Origin: Chromobacterium rhizoryzae
Lineage (GTDB): Bacteria > Pseudomonadota > Gammaproteobacteria > Burkholderiales > Chromobacteriaceae
NCBI RefSeq assembly: GCF_020544465.1
Contig: NZ_CP066126.1
Coordinates: forward strand, 2,914,001 to 2,978,000
Reading direction: 5' to 3'
DNA: 64,000 nucleotides
Positions 36,332 through 45,252 of this stretch are shown here, in pieces. Position numbers and translations under genes: made by a program. Under the pieces are notes generated by a model that made no database searches, was not told the DNA's origin, and saw nothing but the letters and a program-made list of their open reading frames with translations. The number at the start of each line of letters is the position of its first letter. Position 1 is the first letter of the stretch.

Positions 36332-36688
36332 TCAATGCTGCGCCGCCAGCCAGGCCAGAGCCGCCTCTCTATCGTCGAACACGCGAAACTGCCGGCCACG
36401 GCGCGCTTCGCTCAGGTATTCGCCAAAACGTTCGCCGTAGGCGGCGCCGTCGACGAACACCCCGGCCACGGCAAGACGGTAGTTGACCAGCTTCTGAACG
36501 AACTCGCCGGCGAAGCGGCTGCTCAAGTCGAAAAAAGCCGGCGGTAAGGCCTCTTCCGCCAGCAGCACGCGCGGCGCGTCGTGCTCCGCGCACAAGGCCA
36601 CCAAATCCAGCGCCTGGTCCAGGCTCGCCACCCCGGCGCTGCACTCGATCAACTTCGTCTGCTTGACGGTCGTCACTCGGATTTCCAT
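36332..36688 (-). CDS. DUF4180 domain protein
   Basis: 118 residues. Pattern FFDLSSRFAGEFVQKLVNYR, then FGEYLSEARRGRQFRVFDDREAALAWL, is that of DUF4180, a cytosolic STAS-like small domain of unknown role. The ATG at 36688 is preferred over a GTG two codons earlier because AAGGGAG is then 9 bases away. Confidence 0.78.
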   Translation of the reverse strand: MEIRVTTVKQTKLIECSAGVASLDQALDLVALCAEHDAPRVLLAEEALPPAFFDLSSRFAGEFVQKLVNYRLAVAGVFVDGAAYGERFGEYLSEARRGRQFRVFDDREAALAWLAAQH

Positions 36689-36776
36689 CGGCACGCTCTC
36701 CCTTGCATGAAAAACAAAAGCAAATCATGACTAAGACATGGCCGCACGACAAGCGCCGTTTGAGCATGGCTCTTAA

Positions 36777-36882
36777 GACCTGCTCAAAGGCTCGCGAGCA
36801 AGAACGCGCCTAGACGGCAAGCACAGAGAGAAACGTGTTTAACACCGCGTCGCCGAAGCGCGACGGACCTTGAACTGGCTCC
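36777..36882. repeat. MITE-like inverted-repeat element, copy 5 (internally deleted)
   Basis: 106-bp degenerate copy, GACCTGCTCAAAGGCTCGCGAGCAAG at the left (first 20 bases match copy 3) and GGACCTTGAACTGGCTCC at the right. Flanks are TAA (36774-36776) and TAG (36883-36885). The surrounding 36689-37039 contains no gene; the promoter of the four-gene operon should lie in its right half. Confidence 0.65.
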
Positions 36883-37039
36883 TAGATCATTCATGCGGAT
36901 TTTCAATATGGTGGTAGTACCTATATCGGCAGTCTGGTCCTTAAACCATATTGATGTCTGCGCAAGCGTAAAAGAAACCGGGCCGGCGGCCGCTCCGTCC
37001 GGACCGCCGCGGCGCTCAATGCAAGCAAGGGTTCCGTTC

Positions 37040-37855
37040 ATGCACCGTCTCAGCCAGATCATCATGCCGGTATTGCGGGATTTGCCCGCGTCCCACCTCA
37101 AGCGCGAGCTGCTGCAAGCCTTTGAACGGCACGGCAGCCACTTCGACGCGATCGAATCCGGCTTTGCGCGCCTGACCGCGCGGCGGCAAAGCCCGGAAAC
37201 GCTGCGGCGCTTTTTCCAGAGCTGGAGCCAGACCAACAATAGCGCGATGACGGTGGCCGGCATCAGCAACCGGCTGACGCTGCTGGTCCACACCGGCCAG
37301 CCGGTGGCGGACCGCGAGGCCTTGTTCGCCGCCATGGTCTGTTTGAACCGCATCGTGGACGAGGATTTGGCGGTCACGCACAAGGTGCTGCACGCGCAGA
37401 TGTACTACAACATGGCCACGGGCATTGTCGGAGATGACCAGTGGCTGTCCCATGCCTATCTCCACCCCAGCGCCAAGGCCTTCAAAAGCTGGAAGGATCA
37501 TCAGTCGCTGCGCGAGCCGGACCTGGCCGTCGCGCTGCTGACCACGCTGACGCACGAGATCTACACCCATGGCGAGGTGGAATTCATCCTGCCGCTGTTC
37601 CGCCGCTGGCTGACCCGGACGCTGGGCTTCGCCGAGCGAGACGCCACCCGCACGCTGGGCTGGATCAGCGTGCACTGCGGCCCCACCGAGAAAAACCACT
37701 TCTTCCACGCCATGAACGCCCTAAACCACTACGCGCGGGCCATGGCGCTGGACCTGGAGCGCTACAGCCTGGACGGCATCGTCGGCGCCTATCTGGAGCA
37801 AAAGGCGGCGGTGCTGGCGACGGTGCCGCGGGACGCCGCCGCGGAGGCGCTGTGA
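37040..37855 (+). CDS. Heme-oxygenase-like fold protein, possible diiron oxidase
   Basis: 271 residues, all-helical by composition. Start at 37040 supported by AAGGG 8 bases upstream. Candidate metal ligands occur in three helices: E108 with H114 (NRIVDEDLAVTH), E173 with H177 (THEIYTH), and E217 with H220/H223 (PTEKNHFFHA). This spacing suits heme-oxygenase-like diiron oxidases/oxygenases, which decarboxylate, desaturate or N-oxygenate small acids. No close family is recognised, so the enzyme call is tentative. First gene of a coupled operon; its TGA overlaps the GTG start of the ATP-grasp gene. Confidence 0.55.
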   Translation: MHRLSQIIMPVLRDLPASHLKRELLQAFERHGSHFDAIESGFARLTARRQSPETLRRFFQSWSQTNNSAMTVAGISNRLTLLVHTGQPVADREALFAAMVCLNRIVDEDLAVTHKVLHAQMYYNMATGIVGDDQWLSHAYLHPSAKAFKSWKDHQSLREPDLAVALLTTLTHEIYTHGEVEFILPLFRRWLTRTLGFAERDATRTLGWISVHCGPTEKNHFFHAMNALNHYARAMALDLERYSLDGIVGAYLEQKAAVLATVPRDAAAEAL

Positions 37856-39033
37856 GCCGGCCGCGGCCTCCGCTTTTGCGGCTGGCGGACCAGGCCGCCG
37901 CGCCGCCGCCCTGGCCGCCGGGCGCGCCGCCCCTGTTCGCCCCGGAACAGTTGGCGCGCGCCCGCGTGGAGGTGTCCGCCGACTATCTGAGCAGCCTGCG
38001 GCGCCTGAGCGCGCTGCTGGACGCCGCCTTCCGCGCCATTGTCGGCCGCTACTTTCTGGATCCACGCATCCGGGCGCTCTATCAGCTGCCCAAGGCCATG
38101 GAAGCGCTGCTGCGGCGCGCGCACGGCCGGCCTTACCGCGTGGGCTTCTACCGTCCGGACTTCATCTACGACCGCCATGGCCAGCCGCGCATTTGCGAGG
38201 TGGGCGCGCGCTACCCGATGAACGGCTGGATGATCAGCCGCTGGCTGGGTCAGCCGGCCGGAGACGACGCCTTCTTGCAAACCTTGCGTCAATGGCATCC
38301 GCCCGGCTGCGTGGTGGCGCTGACGCACGCCCGCGAACCCGGCACCGAGATTTTCCTGCTGGCGGAAACGCTGCGCCGCGACGGCGTCCACTTTCTGTCC
38401 GCCCGGCCGGAGGCGCTCAGCGTCCGCGACGGCAAGCTGCGGCTGGACGGCCGGACGGTGAACCGCTGCATCCTGGAAATGGATCGCAGCGAACTGCCGC
38501 TGCTGCCGGACCGGGTGCTGGACCAGCTACTGGACGGCGGCGCGTATTTCAACGACATCCGCACGCTGATCCTGGTGCACGACAAGCGGGTGCTGGCGGT
38601 CCTGAATCGCGAGGACATCATGCGGGACTGCCTGGACGCCGACGATTACGCGGCCTTGCGCCCCTTTCTGATCCCCTCCTTCGCGCCGGCCTCGCGGGAC
38701 GAGGCCGAGGCCCTGCTGGCGCGCGCCGGCGACTTCATCGCCAAACCCAGCAGCGGCGGCCGCGGCCTGGGCTCGCTGGTGCGCTCCGCCTGCGGCGAAA
38801 CCGCCTGGCGCGAACTGGTGCTGGGGCAATGGCCGCAATACATGTTCCAGGACTACATCGAGCAAAGCGAGTTCGTGGACCCGGAAAGCCGGCAGCGCAT
38901 CCGACTGGTGGGCATGCAGCTGTGCCGCGACGCGGAAAGCTACGGCCCCGGCGTGTTTCGCGGCTCGGACGAGTTGATCATCAATCTGCACCAGCGCCGC
39001 GGCAAGCTGTACTCCGCCGCTGCGACGGCCTGA
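37852..39033 (+). CDS. ATP-grasp-like ligase
   Basis: 393 residues from a GTG start with 4-base overlap to the preceding gene. The N-terminal half has FYRPDFIYDRHGQPRICEVGARYPMNG, as in ATP-grasp enzymes that bind substrate and metal; the ATP loop is IAKPSSGGRGLGS (Lys about 298), followed by MFQDYIEQ. Such enzymes join a carboxylate, through an acyl phosphate, to an amine or thiol. Closest in pattern to glutathionylspermidine-synthetase-like or unnamed ATP-grasp proteins. Substrates unknown. 25 bases separate it from the GT2 gene. Confidence 0.72.
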   Translation: MSRPRPPLLRLADQAAAPPPWPPGAPPLFAPEQLARARVEVSADYLSSLRRLSALLDAAFRAIVGRYFLDPRIRALYQLPKAMEALLRRAHGRPYRVGFYRPDFIYDRHGQPRICEVGARYPMNGWMISRWLGQPAGDDAFLQTLRQWHPPGCVVALTHAREPGTEIFLLAETLRRDGVHFLSARPEALSVRDGKLRLDGRTVNRCILEMDRSELPLLPDRVLDQLLDGGAYFNDIRTLILVHDKRVLAVLNREDIMRDCLDADDYAALRPFLIPSFAPASRDEAEALLARAGDFIAKPSSGGRGLGSLVRSACGETAWRELVLGQWPQYMFQDYIEQSEFVDPESRQRIRLVGMQLCRDAESYGPGVFRGSDELIINLHQRRGKLYSAAATA

Positions 39034-39058
39034 ACCGGTTTCGCGCACAGGGGGCTTC

Positions 39059-39985
39059 ATGCGGCATTCCGTCATTATTCCGCTGTACAACAAACGCGCC
39101 TACATCGGCGAGACCATCGCCTCGCTGGCGGCGCAGGAAAAGGCGCCGCACGAGATCATCATCGTCGACGACGCCAGCACCGACGACGGCGCGGAGGCGG
39201 CGGAGCAGGCCTTGCGCCACCACGCCCAGGATTTGAGCCGTACCCGCAGCGTGCTGCTGCGGCTGCCGCGCAACAGCGGCCCCGGCGCGGCGCGCAACGC
39301 CGGCCTGGCGCGGGCCGGCGGCGAACTAGTGAGCTTCCTGGACGCCGACGACTGCTACCGGCCGGACTGCCTGCGCTTGCTGGAGCAGAAAATGAACGAG
39401 CACCGGCTGGACCTGGCGGTGCTGGGCTACGACAGCGCGCCGCCTGAGGAACGCTTTCCGCAGCTGGACGCCTTGCGCGCCGAACTGGAGCCTTTGGAGG
39501 ACGAAGCCTTCCTGCTGCCCCGCCCGCTGCGCACCGCCGGCCACCCGGACTTCTTCATGGGCCGGGCCAGCAATGTGGCCGCGCGGCGGCAATGGCTGCT
39601 GACGCAACGCTATGTGGCCGGCGCGCGGCTGAACGAGGGCATCGATTTCTGGTACCGGGTGCTGAAAGAGATCGTCGCGCACGGCGGACGCGCCGGCCTG
39701 CTGTCCGCGCCGCTGATCCGCTTCCGCATTCTGGCGGACAGCCTGTCGCACCGGCCGTGCCGGGACTGGCGGCTGCTGGCCACCCCGCCCACGGTGCTGC
39801 GCTACGCGGGCAGCCAGGACGCGGACGAATTGCGCCTGGCTCGCATGCTGGCGCAGCGCTGGCTGGACTACGCGCAAGAAGCGCTGCCGGACGCGGCGCA
39901 GCGGCGCGCCTTCCTGAGCCGCCACCGTCCGCTGCTGATCCAGCTGGGACTGACGCCGATGGACGCGGCCAGGCTGCCGGCATGA
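39059..39985 (+). CDS. Family 2 glycosyltransferase
   Basis: 308 residues. GT-A fold of GT2: SVIIPLYNKRAYIGETIASL, IIVDDASTDDG, GPGAARNAGL and the metal-binding FLDADD (D95, D97). No membrane helices, so a soluble transferase. It transfers a sugar from a nucleotide sugar to an unknown acceptor, presumably the operon's product. Its stop overlaps the start of the adenylating enzyme (ATGA). Confidence 0.9.
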   Translation: MRHSVIIPLYNKRAYIGETIASLAAQEKAPHEIIIVDDASTDDGAEAAEQALRHHAQDLSRTRSVLLRLPRNSGPGAARNAGLARAGGELVSFLDADDCYRPDCLRLLEQKMNEHRLDLAVLGYDSAPPEERFPQLDALRAELEPLEDEAFLLPRPLRTAGHPDFFMGRASNVAARRQWLLTQRYVAGARLNEGIDFWYRVLKEIVAHGGRAGLLSAPLIRFRILADSLSHRPCRDWRLLATPPTVLRYAGSQDADELRLARMLAQRWLDYAQEALPDAAQRRAFLSRHRPLLIQLGLTPMDAARLPA

Positions 39986-41175
39986 AGGCGCCGCCCGCCC
40001 AGCCGCCCGCGCCGGCCCGCCAGCAGGCCTTGCTGCGCGAGTGCTTCGAACTGGCCCGCGCCCACCCCTTCTATCGAACGCTTTACCGCGGCGTGGCTTG
40101 CGCCGAAGACGCGCCGCCGCTGGAGAAGGCGACGCTGCAAGCCGCGCTGGAGACGTTTTCGCCGGAGCGGGAAGCGTCCGGCCTCTATCTGGTGCGCTCC
40201 GGCGGCAGCACCCGGGCGGCGCTGATCTTCCCGGTGGACATTGCGGAAAACCTGGCCCAGCGGCAGGCGCTGGCGGACCGGCTGCGCGCCGACGGGGTGT
40301 TCGGTCCCGCCAGCATCGCCTTGAACCTGTTCGGCTACGCCAATCTCTACCGCACCGCGGCCATCGTCGACGATGTGCTGGAACGTTGTCAGGCCACCAC
40401 GCTGCCGATGAGCGCCCACGCCGCCGACGCCGACATCCTGGCCGCGGCGCGGCGATTCCGCCCCAGCCACGTGCTGGGCACCCCGTCGCGGCTGGCCTTG
40501 TTCGCCGCCCATCTGGCAGCCGCCGGCGAGCGGCTGGAGATTCCGCAGCTGCTGTACGCCGGCGAAACCCTGCACGCGTCCACGCTGGCGCGGCTGCGCG
40601 CCGCGCTGGGCGCGGCCCAGGTCTGGTCGCTGTACGGCGGCGCGGAAACCGGCATCTGGGCCTGGAGCGACGCCAGCCGCCGCCCCGGCCTGTTCCGGGT
40701 GCTGCCTCGGGTGGCGGCGGAGATCCTGCAACCGGACGCCGCCGGTTACGGCCGCATCGCGGTCAGCAACGCCTGGCGGCGGCGCTTCCCGGTGTTCCGT
40801 TACTGCTTGGGCGACATCGGCCGCTGGGTGGAGTGCGACGGCGAACGCTGGCTGGAATTGCGCGGCCGCGACGGCCGGTCCTTCCGCCTCAATGAAACCA
40901 CGTACGAGTTGGACGATTTCGCGCAACTGACCGGCGCGGAGCACGCTTTCCAGATCCAGCTGGACCGCGACCCGGCCGGCCGCGAGCGGCTGACCCTGCT
41001 TTTGGCCGAACATCTGGACGCCGGCCCGGAAGCGGCCTTGCGCGCGCGCCTGGCGGCTTTGCTGGGCCTGGCGCCGGATGACGGCGCCTTCGCGCTCGGC
41101 TTGACCGCGCGGGCGCGATGGCGGCTGGACCCCGTCACCAGCAAGACGCCGCCCATCGTGGATTTGCGGGACTGA
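39982..41175 (+). CDS. PaaK-like adenylate-forming enzyme
   Basis: 397 residues of the ANL superfamily, phenylacetate-CoA ligase/coenzyme F390 synthetase branch. The P-loop is RSGGSTRAAL (residue about 72), followed by SLYGGAETG (ATP/acid site), CLGDIGRW (ribose-binding Asp) and a C-terminal Lys in TSKTPPIVDL. It should activate a carboxylic acid as acyl-adenylate. There is no carrier protein in the operon, so the acceptor may be CoA or an amine. Last gene; 4-base overlap with the GT2 gene; a hairpin follows. Confidence 0.78.
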   Translation: MKAPPAQPPAPARQQALLRECFELARAHPFYRTLYRGVACAEDAPPLEKATLQAALETFSPEREASGLYLVRSGGSTRAALIFPVDIAENLAQRQALADRLRADGVFGPASIALNLFGYANLYRTAAIVDDVLERCQATTLPMSAHAADADILAAARRFRPSHVLGTPSRLALFAAHLAAAGERLEIPQLLYAGETLHASTLARLRAALGAAQVWSLYGGAETGIWAWSDASRRPGLFRVLPRVAAEILQPDAAGYGRIAVSNAWRRRFPVFRYCLGDIGRWVECDGERWLELRGRDGRSFRLNETTYELDDFAQLTGAEHAFQIQLDRDPAGRERLTLLLAEHLDAGPEAALRARLAALLGLAPDDGAFALGLTARARWRLDPVTSKTPPIVDLRD

Positions 41176-41182
41176 AGCCGCC

Positions 41183-41209
41183 GGCGGACCGCCGTCCCGG
41201 CCGTCCGCC
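41183..41209. terminator. Hairpin between convergent genes
   Basis: 7-bp stem GGCGGAC/GTCCGCC with a 13-base loop, 8 bases after the end of the four-gene operon and before the convergent repeat protein gene. No U-run. Confidence 0.35.
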
Positions 41210-41228
41210 GCCCTTGCCCGCCGCGCGC

Positions 41229-41930
41229 TTACAAGGTCTGGAAGTAGAAGCGGTAATCGCCCTGGCCGAACAACATCGACATGCTGGTCAGATTGCTGTT
41301 GGCCGGCGTGCCCACCAGGGTCAGGATGGGAATGGAATCGTGACCGTACTGGTAGGCCTGGGTCTGCGGGTTGTAGCCGAACTGGTAGAAGGTGTCCACG
41401 CTGCCCACCTTGAAGGCGTACAAGCGGTACGTGCTGCCGTCGAACAACATCGACCAGCGGTGGAAGTCGGTGTCTCCCGGCGCGCCGGTGACGTTCAGAG
41501 TGGGAATGGAGTTGTAGCCGTACTCATAGTGGTTGGTGGAGCGGTTGAAACCGAACTGGTACAGCACCGTGGGCGCGCCCAGGCGCCGCAAATACAAGCG
41601 ATAGGTGCTGGTGCTGCTGTCGTAGAGCATGGACACGCTGCTGGCGTCCGCGTCCGGCGGCGCGCCGGTGATCTTCAACTCCGGGATGGAGTGGAAGCCG
41701 AACTCGTACTTGGACGTGGCCGGATTGAACGCGGCCTGGTACAAGGTGTCCGCGCTGCTGCCCTTGAAGAAATACATCCGGTAATACTCGCCGTCGTTGA
41801 GCATGGTCCAGCGCGCCCAATTGGTGTCGCTGGGCATATTGGCGATCGACATATTGGGAATGGAGCCGCCATAGGCGAACTTATACGTGCTGGTGTTGGG
41901 CACATAGGCGAACTGATTGACTGATGGCAT
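41229..41930 (-). CDS. Four-repeat beta-rich protein of unknown function
   Basis: 233 residues from MPSVNQFAYV, supported by GGAGG 8 bases upstream. The sequence is about four copies of a 56-residue unit: YQFGFNP, a Y-rich strand, SIPxLxVTG, a D-rich turn, then SMLxDGxxYRLYxF. The Tyr/Phe-rich strands suggest a beta-propeller or beta-barrel, often a carbohydrate-binding arrangement. No signal peptide, few Lys, no Cys. Lectin-like binding is a guess; I do not recognise the family. Confidence 0.72.
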   Translation of the reverse strand: MPSVNQFAYVPNTSTYKFAYGGSIPNMSIANMPSDTNWARWTMLNDGEYYRMYFFKGSSADTLYQAAFNPATSKYEFGFHSIPELKITGAPPDADASSVSMLYDSSTSTYRLYLRRLGAPTVLYQFGFNRSTNHYEYGYNSIPTLNVTGAPGDTDFHRWSMLFDGSTYRLYAFKVGSVDTFYQFGYNPQTQAYQYGHDSIPILTLVGTPANSNLTSMSMLFGQGDYRFYFQTL

Positions 41931-42417
41931 GACGCTTTCCTCCAAAGTGAGTCAGCTGCCCAGGCGCGGGCCCAAGGCCGGCAACCTCCCTACGGCAACA
42001 GCAGCTGACAAAACCCGCGCAAACGGCATGACGCCGGCGCGGCGCGCGGGCTGGCGCGTTCAAGCGGGTTTTGCCAGCGGTTCTACCCCTGGCTTGAGAT
42101 GATGATTGCGTGATTGCGCATGGATCTCTCCTCCCCCGCGCGGCGGCGCGGGCGAACAAACAGCCACTAAGTCGTCAATCAGGGGCGGGCGCCTTGGCGC
42201 GGACGAGGCGGGGCCGATAATGGCGGCGATAGGGACTTCGACTAGCCAGTAATAGCATCTTGAAAACCGGGCGTGCCTGTACTTTCGGACTGGGTCGGCG
42301 GCTCTGGTTACAGTCGTTACATATTGCGCGCTATGCCGTCCACCGCCTCCCCCCTAAAATGCACGCCATCTGACGGCGCCGCCGGCGCGCCACCTCATCC
42401 AAGGGAAAGCAAGATCA
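41931..42417. other. 487-bp intergenic region with a long inverted repeat
   Basis: Divergent region between the repeat protein and ampH. It contains a 15-bp inverted repeat with one mismatch, GCTGACAAAACCCGC at 42004-42018 against 42064-42078, enclosing 45 GC-rich bases. Nothing else recognisable; promoters for both genes must lie here. Confidence 0.5.
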
Positions 42418-43530
42418 ATGAGAACAAAGGGATTCATCAGCCTGGCCCTGGCCGCCCTGCCGGCCTTGAGCCAGGCCGCCATGCCCATCGCCCAACTGAA
42501 CCAGCACGCCGAGCGGATTTTCAAGGATAGCCAGGCGGTGGGCATGGTGATGGTGGTCGTCGACAAACAAGGCGGCCTGCAACGCTTTTACGGAGAAACC
42601 CGCCCGGGCAGCCGCCAGACGCCGGACGCCAATTCGCTGCTGCGCATCGCCAGCCTCAGCAAGCTGATGACCAGCGAAGTGCTGGCGGCCATGGTCCTGG
42701 ACCAACGGCTCAAGCTGGACGATCCGCTGCGGAAGTTCGCGCCGGCGGGAAGCGCGCAGTCCAAGGCCCTGGCCGGCCAGCCCATCACCCTGCTCCACCT
42801 GGCCACCCACACCAGCGGCTTCCCGCGCGAACTGCCGGGCGTCAAGCCGCGCGACACGCCGGTTTTCGTCTGGCCCAATCAGCAGCAGCGCTGGCGCTGG
42901 CTGGCCAAGACCAAGGCCCGCTTCGCGCCGGGTCAGAGCGCGCAATACTCTAATCTGGCTTACGACTACCTGGCCGACGCGCTGGCCGTCGCCGCCGGCA
43001 AGCCCTATCCGGCGCTGCTGCGCGACACCGTCACCGGGCCGCTGGCCATGCGCGACACCACCTTCAGCCCCAGCCCCGCCCAATGCGCGCGCCTGCTGCG
43101 CGGCGTGGAGGCCAGTCCCTGCGTCAACACCAGCGCGGCCATAGGCAGCGGCGGCGTCTATTCCACCGCCGCCGACATGCAACGCTGGCTGCAGGACCTG
43201 GTGCGGCCGCAAAACGAGCAGCGCAAGCGCCTGTACCAGCAAACCTTCCAGATGCGCTATCAGCGCGCCGAATTGCGCAGCCTCGCCGGCATGGACGTTC
43301 CCGGCAAGGCCGACGCGCTGGGCCTGGGCTGGGTGGCGATGCACGAACAGCCGGACACCCGGCCCTTCCTGCAAAAAACCGCCGGCGGCGGCGGCTTTTT
43401 CAGCTACGTCGCCATCGATCCCCAGCGGGGGACCGCGGTATGGGTGGCGCTGACCCGCGGCAAGCAGACCCGCTACCAGGCGATGAGCGACGGCGTGAAC
43501 CAGTTGCTGCTGGCGCTGAACCGCTCCTAA
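42418..43530 (+). CDS. ampH: AmpH-like DD-carboxypeptidase/endopeptidase
   Basis: 370 residues with a signal peptide (cleavage near SQAA). Penicillin-binding beta-lactamase fold: Ser79-x-x-Lys82 in IASLSKL, YSN in AQYSNLAY, and a C-terminal KTAGGGGFFSYV in place of KTG, as in AmpH. AmpH enzymes trim peptidoglycan peptides in the periplasm and hydrolyse beta-lactams poorly. The TAA stop adjoins a degenerate repeat element. A true class C beta-lactamase follows downstream. Confidence 0.8.
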   Translation: MRTKGFISLALAALPALSQAAMPIAQLNQHAERIFKDSQAVGMVMVVVDKQGGLQRFYGETRPGSRQTPDANSLLRIASLSKLMTSEVLAAMVLDQRLKLDDPLRKFAPAGSAQSKALAGQPITLLHLATHTSGFPRELPGVKPRDTPVFVWPNQQQRWRWLAKTKARFAPGQSAQYSNLAYDYLADALAVAAGKPYPALLRDTVTGPLAMRDTTFSPSPAQCARLLRGVEASPCVNTSAAIGSGGVYSTAADMQRWLQDLVRPQNEQRKRLYQQTFQMRYQRAELRSLAGMDVPGKADALGLGWVAMHEQPDTRPFLQKTAGGGGFFSYVAIDPQRGTAVWVALTRGKQTRYQAMSDGVNQLLLALNRS

Positions 43531-43668
43531 GAAAGCCGCTTGCGATTCGCTGCGCGTCGCGGGGCCCGATGCGGCAGACACCGTTTCGAAATCCCCCTAT
43601 CGCCCAGGCGCATGCGGCTTGATCGGACGCAAGGCCTCGCCTCGCTCGCGGGGCCTTGAACAGACGCC
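43531..43668. repeat. MITE-like inverted-repeat element, copy 6 (degenerate)
   Basis: Recognisable by CGATTCGCTGCGCGTCG near its left end and CGCTCGCGGGGCCTTGAACAG near its right end. The left flank TAA (43528-43530) is the ampH stop. Confidence 0.5.
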
Positions 43669-43750
43669 AAACGGCCCTGGCGACGCGCAGACGCCATGAC
43701 TCGCGCCGCTCCTTCTTTTCCCACATCCTCATCGACAAGGAGGCATCGTC

Positions 43751-44917
43751 ATGCCCGCAATGAATCGCCGCGTCCTGCTGCTGGCCTGCGCCGCGCTATC
43801 CGCCCACGCCCTGGCCGCCGCGCCTTCGCCCCAAGCCGCCGTCGACGCGGAAATCCCGGCGCTGATGCGCAAGCACGGCATCCCCGGCATGGCGGTGGGC
43901 CTCGCCGTCGACAGCGGTGTTCAGGTTTACAACTACGGCGTCGCCTCCAAGGCCGACCATAGGCCGGTAACGCGCGCCACGCTGTTCGAGATCGGCTCGC
44001 TCAGCAAAACCTTCACCGCCGCGCTGGCCAGCTATGCCCAGGCCGAAGGCCGGCTCTCGCTGGCCGACCCCGTGACCCAGCACCTGCCGGCGCTGGCCGG
44101 CGGCGGCCTGGAACGGGTCACGCTGCTGAACCTGGGCACTCAGACCTCAGGCCTGCCCTTGTTCGTGCCGGACGACGTCGACAACGCCGGCACATTGCGG
44201 CGATTCATGCGGCGCTGGCGCCCCAGGCAGCCGGCGGGCGGGCAGCGGGTCTATTCCAATATCGGCATCGGCGTCCTGGGCCAGATCGCCGCCGCCAGCA
44301 TGCGCATGCCCTACGCGGCGGCGGTGGAAGGCAGGATCTTCGCCAAGCTGGGCATGGACAGCAGCTTCGTCAACGTCCCCGCCCAGAGAATGCGCGACTA
44401 CGCCCAGGGCTACGACAAGAACGACAGGCCCGCGCGGCTGACTCCGGCCCTGCTGGCGGACGAGGCCTACGGCGTCAGGACCAGCGCCGCCGACCTGGCG
44501 CGCTTCCTCAACGCCAATATGGGCCTGCTGCCCATGGCGCCCAAGCTGCGGGCCGCGCTCGAGGACACCCATATCGGCTACTACCGCGCCGGGGTGCTGA
44601 CCCAAGGCCTGATCTGGGAACAATACCCGTATCCGGTGGACCTGCCGCGGCTGCTGAGCGGCAATGCCCCCGCCTATATCTATCAGGGCATGCCGGCGCA
44701 GCGCCTGGATCCGCCGCTGCCGCCGCAAACGCGGGCCTTCATCAACAAGACCGGGTCCACCAACGGCTTTTCGGCTTACGCCGCCTATATCCCGGAAAAA
44801 CGACTGGGCATCGTGCTCTTGGCCAACAAGTCCTATCCGCTGGCCGAGCGAGTGAGCGCCGCCTACCGCATCCTGGCGCGGCTGGACGGCGGACTCGCGC
44901 CCGCCGCTCAACCATGA
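43751..44917 (+). CDS. ampC: Class C beta-lactamase
   Basis: 388 residues with a signal peptide and a strong AAGGAGG 7 bases before the ATG. All class C motifs are present: Ser83-x-x-Lys86 in IGSLSKTF, Tyr-Ser-Asn in RVYSNIG, and Lys-Thr-Gly in INKTGSTNGF. It hydrolyses cephalosporins and penicillins in the periplasm. No divergent ampR is adjacent; about 220 bp including a degenerate repeat separate it from ampH. Confidence 0.9.
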   Translation: MPAMNRRVLLLACAALSAHALAAAPSPQAAVDAEIPALMRKHGIPGMAVGLAVDSGVQVYNYGVASKADHRPVTRATLFEIGSLSKTFTAALASYAQAEGRLSLADPVTQHLPALAGGGLERVTLLNLGTQTSGLPLFVPDDVDNAGTLRRFMRRWRPRQPAGGQRVYSNIGIGVLGQIAAASMRMPYAAAVEGRIFAKLGMDSSFVNVPAQRMRDYAQGYDKNDRPARLTPALLADEAYGVRTSAADLARFLNANMGLLPMAPKLRAALEDTHIGYYRAGVLTQGLIWEQYPYPVDLPRLLSGNAPAYIYQGMPAQRLDPPLPPQTRAFINKTGSTNGFSAYAAYIPEKRLGIVLLANKSYPLAERVSAAYRILARLDGGLAPAAQP

Positions 44918-44936
44918 TCCCGCACGGCCGTCGTCG

Positions 44937-45251
44937 CTAGCCGGCGGTCTTGAGCACAACGATGGACGCGACCAGCAGCGACAGATAGGCAAGCTTTTTA
45001 TTGCTCTTTTTATCGCCCCAGAACAGGATGCCGGTCACCACCGTGCCCACCACGCCAATCCCGGTATAAGCGGCGTAAGCAATCGACATGTCTATGGTTT
45101 TCATCGCCAGATAGAGAAGGAACAAGGAGCTGCTCAAGCCCGTCGCATACAGCGCGCAGCCCCTGACATACCGCTTCAGCGCGATGTCCCGGATCCCCAC
45201 CACCACCAGAATTTCCAGCACGCCCGCCGCCAACAGATAAAGCCAGTCCAT
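44937..45251 (-). CDS. SMR family efflux subunit (second of pair)
   Basis: 104 residues with four membrane helices and the membrane-embedded Glu in helix 1 (GVLEILVVVG). Starts one base after the stop of the first SMR gene, so the two are co-translated and probably form a heterodimeric pump for cationic drugs or polyamines, as in EbrAB or MdtIJ. Confidence 0.85.
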   Translation of the reverse strand: MDWLYLLAAGVLEILVVVGIRDIALKRYVRGCALYATGLSSSLFLLYLAMKTIDMSIAYAAYTGIGVVGTVVTGILFWGDKKSNKKLAYLSLLVASIVVLKTAG

Positions 45252-45252
45252 T

